Of a stretch of DNA of 7,918 nt, positions 6,214-7,918 are shown piece after piece; position 1 is the stretch's first letter; each line of letters starts with the position of its first letter. The position numbers and the translations under genes were made by a program. Location of the stretch: the NCBI GenBank assembly GCA_947628575.1, contig CANRAK010000060.1:1-7918 (forward strand), given 5' to 3'. The notes beneath the pieces were generated by a model. It did no database searches and was not told the DNA's origin. It saw nothing but the letters and a program-made list of their open reading frames with translations. The DNA is from an uncultured Clostridia bacterium (GTDB taxonomy: Bacteria; Bacillota; Clostridia; TANB77; CAG-465).

Positions 6214-6633
6214 ATGGGAAAACATGCTATAATTGTAATAAAAAATGATAATAATGAATATTTACAATATTTAGATAATAGATGGAATAGTCTATTGTTT
6301 CCAAATTGTAAACTAAATGAAGATTTTAAAAGTGATGATATACTTGAGTATATATCAAATAAATTAGGTATTTCTAAAGAAAAAATAGAATGCGAATATG
6401 TAGGAGAAAAGATACATACAAAGTTTTCAGAAAGTGCACAAAGAAACAAAGAGTATCATCATTATTTTTATAATGTTAAAATTAAAGAATTACCAGATAA
6501 AATGAAAGATAAAAAGTTTTGCCTTGATGAAGAAACATATACATGGTATTCATATAGCGAGTTGGAAAATGATACAAGAATACAACAAGTAAATAGCGAT
6601 ATAGTTTCATTTATTAAAGAATTTAATATGTAG
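6214..6633 (+). CDS. Nudix-like domain protein lacking a recognisable Nudix box
   Basis: This 139-aa protein is not identified with certainty. Its outline fits a Nudix fold: an opening strand HAIIVIKNDNNEYLQYL (4-20), a WNSLLFPNCKL segment (24-34) where Nudix proteins have a W.FPGG stretch, and a closing YTWYSYSEL...IVSFIKEF pattern (109-137) typical of the C-terminal strand and helix. The REXXEEXG catalytic core expected at about 41-52 is absent (DDILEYISNKLG), so pyrophosphohydrolase activity is doubtful. A conspicuous polar stretch HTKFSESAQRNKEYHHYFY (68-86) may be a binding site. It starts 15 bp after the ABC-F gene (AAAGGTAGG at 6199-6207) and 8 bp before the ASCH gene, so it is cotranscribed. 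RNA or nucleotide binding is inference. Confidence 0.72.
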   Translation: MGKHAIIVIKNDNNEYLQYLDNRWNSLLFPNCKLNEDFKSDDILEYISNKLGISKEKIECEYVGEKIHTKFSESAQRNKEYHHYFYNVKIKELPDKMKDKKFCLDEETYTWYSYSELENDTRIQQVNSDIVSFIKEFNM

Positions 6634-6641
6634 GATATAAT

Positions 6642-7001
6642 ATGAAGTATAATCTAAATTTAAACGATAGAGCCTTTGAGGCAATAATAAATAGAACAAA
6701 GAGAGTAGAAATACGAGCTAATACAAAAAATCATAATTATAATGAGCTAAAAATAGGAGATACTATTGAATTTACTAATTCTAAAAATGATAAGATAGTT
6801 TGTAGGGTTAAAAAAGTAAATCATTATAAAACTGTGGAAGAATTACTAACAGCTGAAGGTACAAAGTATACAACTTCAAGTACAAATGATTTTAATACAG
6901 CTGTTGAAAGAATTAATAGTATAAATGGGTATAAAGAGGCAATATTAAAATCTGGTGTTTATGCAATTCATATAGAATATTTAAAGTGTAAGTTAACTTA
7001 G
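6642..7001 (+). CDS. ASCH-domain protein
   Basis: The 119-aa protein consists of one ASCH domain, a PUA-related beta-barrel fold that binds RNA or modified nucleosides. Visible markers are the opening MKYNLNLNDRAFEAI (1-15), the RTKRVEIR strand (18-25, family pattern GTKxxEIR), IGDTIEFTN (38-46), VKKVNHYKTVEELL (56-69), and the closing GYKEAILKSGVYAIHIE (96-112). Small ASCH proteins such as E. coli YqfB hydrolyse N4-acetylcytidine, but assignment of that activity here would need the catalytic residues compared. The start has AGGA (6632-6635) 6 bases upstream, within the preceding stop region. It is the last gene of the cassette, and the terminator stem runs through its final codons. Confidence 0.87.
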   Translation: MKYNLNLNDRAFEAIINRTKRVEIRANTKNHNYNELKIGDTIEFTNSKNDKIVCRVKKVNHYKTVEELLTAEGTKYTTSSTNDFNTAVERINSINGYKEAILKSGVYAIHIEYLKCKLT

Positions 7002-7019
7002 AAATAAGTTAACTTTTTT
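6990..7019 (+). terminator. Intrinsic terminator of the ABC-F cassette
   Basis: AAGTTAACTTA (6990-7000) and TAAGTTAACTT (7005-7015) make an 11-bp perfect stem closed by a GAAA tetraloop (GNRA type, 7001-7004), followed by TTTT for a six-T run at 7014-7019. The left arm includes the last codons of the ASCH gene and two bases of its stop. This ends the four-gene unit clearly. The stem has only two G-C pairs, so its strength rests on length, loop and U-run. Confidence 0.88.
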
Positions 7020-7027
7020 GCGTCAAA

Positions 7028-7089
7028 AATTATTATGCTAAATTGATTACAAAAATGTATCAAAAACATAATAATTACTCGAATTTAGC
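7028..7089. repeat. Nested and alternative inverted repeats in AT-rich intergenic DNA
   Basis: AATTATTATG (7028-7037) is the perfect complement of CATAATAATT (7067-7076). Inside it, TTGAT..ACA (7043-7051) pairs with TGTATCAA (7056-7063) with one bulged T. In addition GCTAAATT (7037-7044) is the perfect complement of AATTTAGC (7082-7089), so that pairing competes with the first two. No gene is seen in this stretch (7002-7171). It may be a regulatory structure or operator for the secreted protein gene, or chance in AT-rich sequence. Confidence 0.4.
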
Positions 7090-7116
7090 TATTATCCAAC
7101 TAATTGTATGTCAAAT

Positions 7117-7128
7117 TTTTACGTAAAA
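7117..7128. promoter_or_regulatory. 12-bp perfect palindrome upstream of the secreted protein gene
   Basis: TTTTACGTAAAA is fully self-complementary and lies 43 bp before the ATG at 7172, where an operator would overlap a promoter or the start point. The flanks TCAAAT (7111-7116) and ATTTGA (7140-7145) are also complementary. No convincing sigma-A promoter was found: TTGATT (7043-7048) with CATAAT (7067-7072), 18 bp apart, is the best but weak. Binding by a dimeric regulator is inference. Confidence 0.35.
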
Positions 7129-7171
7129 TGATAAAATTTATTTGAATTGCAAATAAGGAGAGGGAATATAT

Positions 7172-7918
7172 ATGAAGAAAAAAATGAAATTTGTAGGGTT
7201 GTTTTTAGCCTTAAATATTATTTTACTTACTATGTGTGGCAGTATTCAAGCCGCTTCATCTGTAACTGTTAGATTTTCATTGGCTTCATCAGCTGACTAT
7301 AATATACATGGCACATATAGTGATACTGATATACAGACAACATATAGAGATACTGGATATAGAACTGTATTTAGAGTTAATCAAGGTTCAGAACATGAAG
7401 TTATAGGTGGCACAGGAACAGGCGATAATGTTACTTGTACAACAACAGGAACTCCTATTAGTAATGGAGCATATATTAAAGTTAACTATAATTTAAAAAA
7501 TAATAGTAGCTCAGATGTAACAGTTGACCTTGCTTCTGATGCTGATATAATGATTGGATCAGATGATAAAGCAGATATTACTAAGTTAGATAATGGTAGA
7601 GGCTTTGTTATGACAGATAATACTCATAACTTTACATTTTTATGTAGAAATTCTTATGGTGTTAGCCCTAATGTTACTTCCTTTTGGTTTGGTCAATTTG
7701 GTCAAAGAACAAACCATAGATGGGATACATCAGATGTGTCAGACAGCAGTTTAATTGATAAAGATAGTGGTATGATATTTTCATGGCAAAATCAGAAGAT
7801 ACCTGCAAATGGAGAAATCAATTTATCTGTATTATTTGGTGTAGGTGAACTTAATGAGCCACCTACACTTACAGTTGAAAGCTCTTTTGAAGATCATTAT
7901 TTTGTTAATGAAGAAGTA
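7172..7918 (+). CDS. Secreted beta-rich surface protein with signal peptide (partial, 3' end missing)
   Basis: 249 codons are open to the window end without a stop. AAGGAGAGGG (7155-7164) precedes ATG 7172. Residues 1-27 are a Sec signal peptide: MKKKMK, a hydrophobic core FVGLFLALNIILLTM, and a likely signal peptidase I site after IQA (25-27). The mature part is rich in Ser, Thr, Asp and Asn with alternating beta-type patterns. A distinctive region FWFGQFGQRTNHRWD (171-185), then DSGMIFSWQNQKIPANGE (198-215) and SVLFGVGELNEPPTLTV (219-235), resembles the N-terminal domain of large clostridial cell-surface proteins in which NxPPxLTV opens an Ig-like domain; the last residues, DHYFVNEEV, fit the start of such a domain. 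Cysteines 89 and 158 could form a disulfide. No anchor signal is visible because the C-terminus is outside. Adhesion or matrix binding is inference. Confidence 0.85.
   Translation, partial: MKKKMKFVGLFLALNIILLTMCGSIQAASSVTVRFSLASSADYNIHGTYSDTDIQTTYRDTGYRTVFRVNQGSEHEVIGGTGTGDNVTCTTTGTPISNGAYIKVNYNLKNNSSSDVTVDLASDADIMIGSDDKADITKLDNGRGFVMTDNTHNFTFLCRNSYGVSPNVTSFWFGQFGQRTNHRWDTSDVSDSSLIDKDSGMIFSWQNQKIPANGEINLSVLFGVGELNEPPTLTVESSFEDHYFVNEEV

Noticed and set aside
6063..6449. Open frame of 128 codons on the minus strand with hydrophobic content
   Set aside because: It overlaps the end of the ABC-F gene and the Nudix-like gene, both with good ribosome binding sites and family motifs. Serine, phenylalanine and isoleucine richness is what the complement of AT-rich coding DNA gives.
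4062..7001. Mobile-element origin of the ABC-F cassette
   Set aside because: No transposase, integrase, terminal inverted repeats or flanking direct repeats were seen. Transfer remains possible but the sequence does not show it.
7226..7240. Possible lipoprotein signal around cysteine 22 of the secreted protein
   Set aside because: LTMC has methionine at -1 of the cysteine, where the lipobox needs Gly, Ala or Ser. A signal peptidase I site after IQA (residues 25-27) is more convincing.

Overview
The window looks like the chromosome of a low-GC Firmicute, most likely a Clostridia-type gut organism. The DNA is very AT-rich, the Shine-Dalgarno sequences are strong AGGAGG types, there is a perfect sigma-A consensus promoter, and the gene order ylxM-ffh-rpsP-khpA-rimM-trmD-rplS is a hallmark of this phylum. 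All recognised genes are on the + strand.

Region 1 (1-107) is the last 34 codons of an unidentified gene with a helical, charged C-terminus, possibly a MerR-type regulator. Region 2 (108-210) is a compact regulatory segment. It holds a perfect TTGACA-N17-TATAAT promoter, an inverted repeat over the -35 box, and a second inverted repeat followed by six T residues that begins at the -10 box and spans the expected start point.

Region 3 (211-3988) is the conserved housekeeping operon. YlxM and Ffh belong to the signal recognition particle. RpsP (S16), KhpA, RimM (16S maturation), TrmD (tRNA m1G37 methylation) and RplS (L19) serve ribosome assembly and decoding. Gaps are 1-34 bp and the ylxM stop overlaps the ffh start by one base.

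Region 4 (3989-7019) replaces the lepB/rbgA/rnhB genes that often follow rplS in Firmicutes. After a hairpin come four tightly spaced genes: an uncharacterised 203-aa protein with a ParB/sulfiredoxin-like C-terminal motif, an Lsa-type ABC-F ribosomal protection protein, a Nudix-like protein without a recognisable Nudix box, and an ASCH-domain protein. An 11-bp perfect-stem terminator overlapping the last stop codon ends the unit. The unit reads as an antibiotic-tolerance or translation-stress operon with three poorly understood partners, and it is the best candidate for an undescribed system here.

Region 5 (7020-7171) is an AT-rich intergenic stretch with nested inverted repeats and a perfect 12-bp palindrome. 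Region 6 (7172-7918) is the start of a secreted protein: a signal peptide, a beta-rich domain and the beginning of a probable Ig-like domain. It runs off the window.
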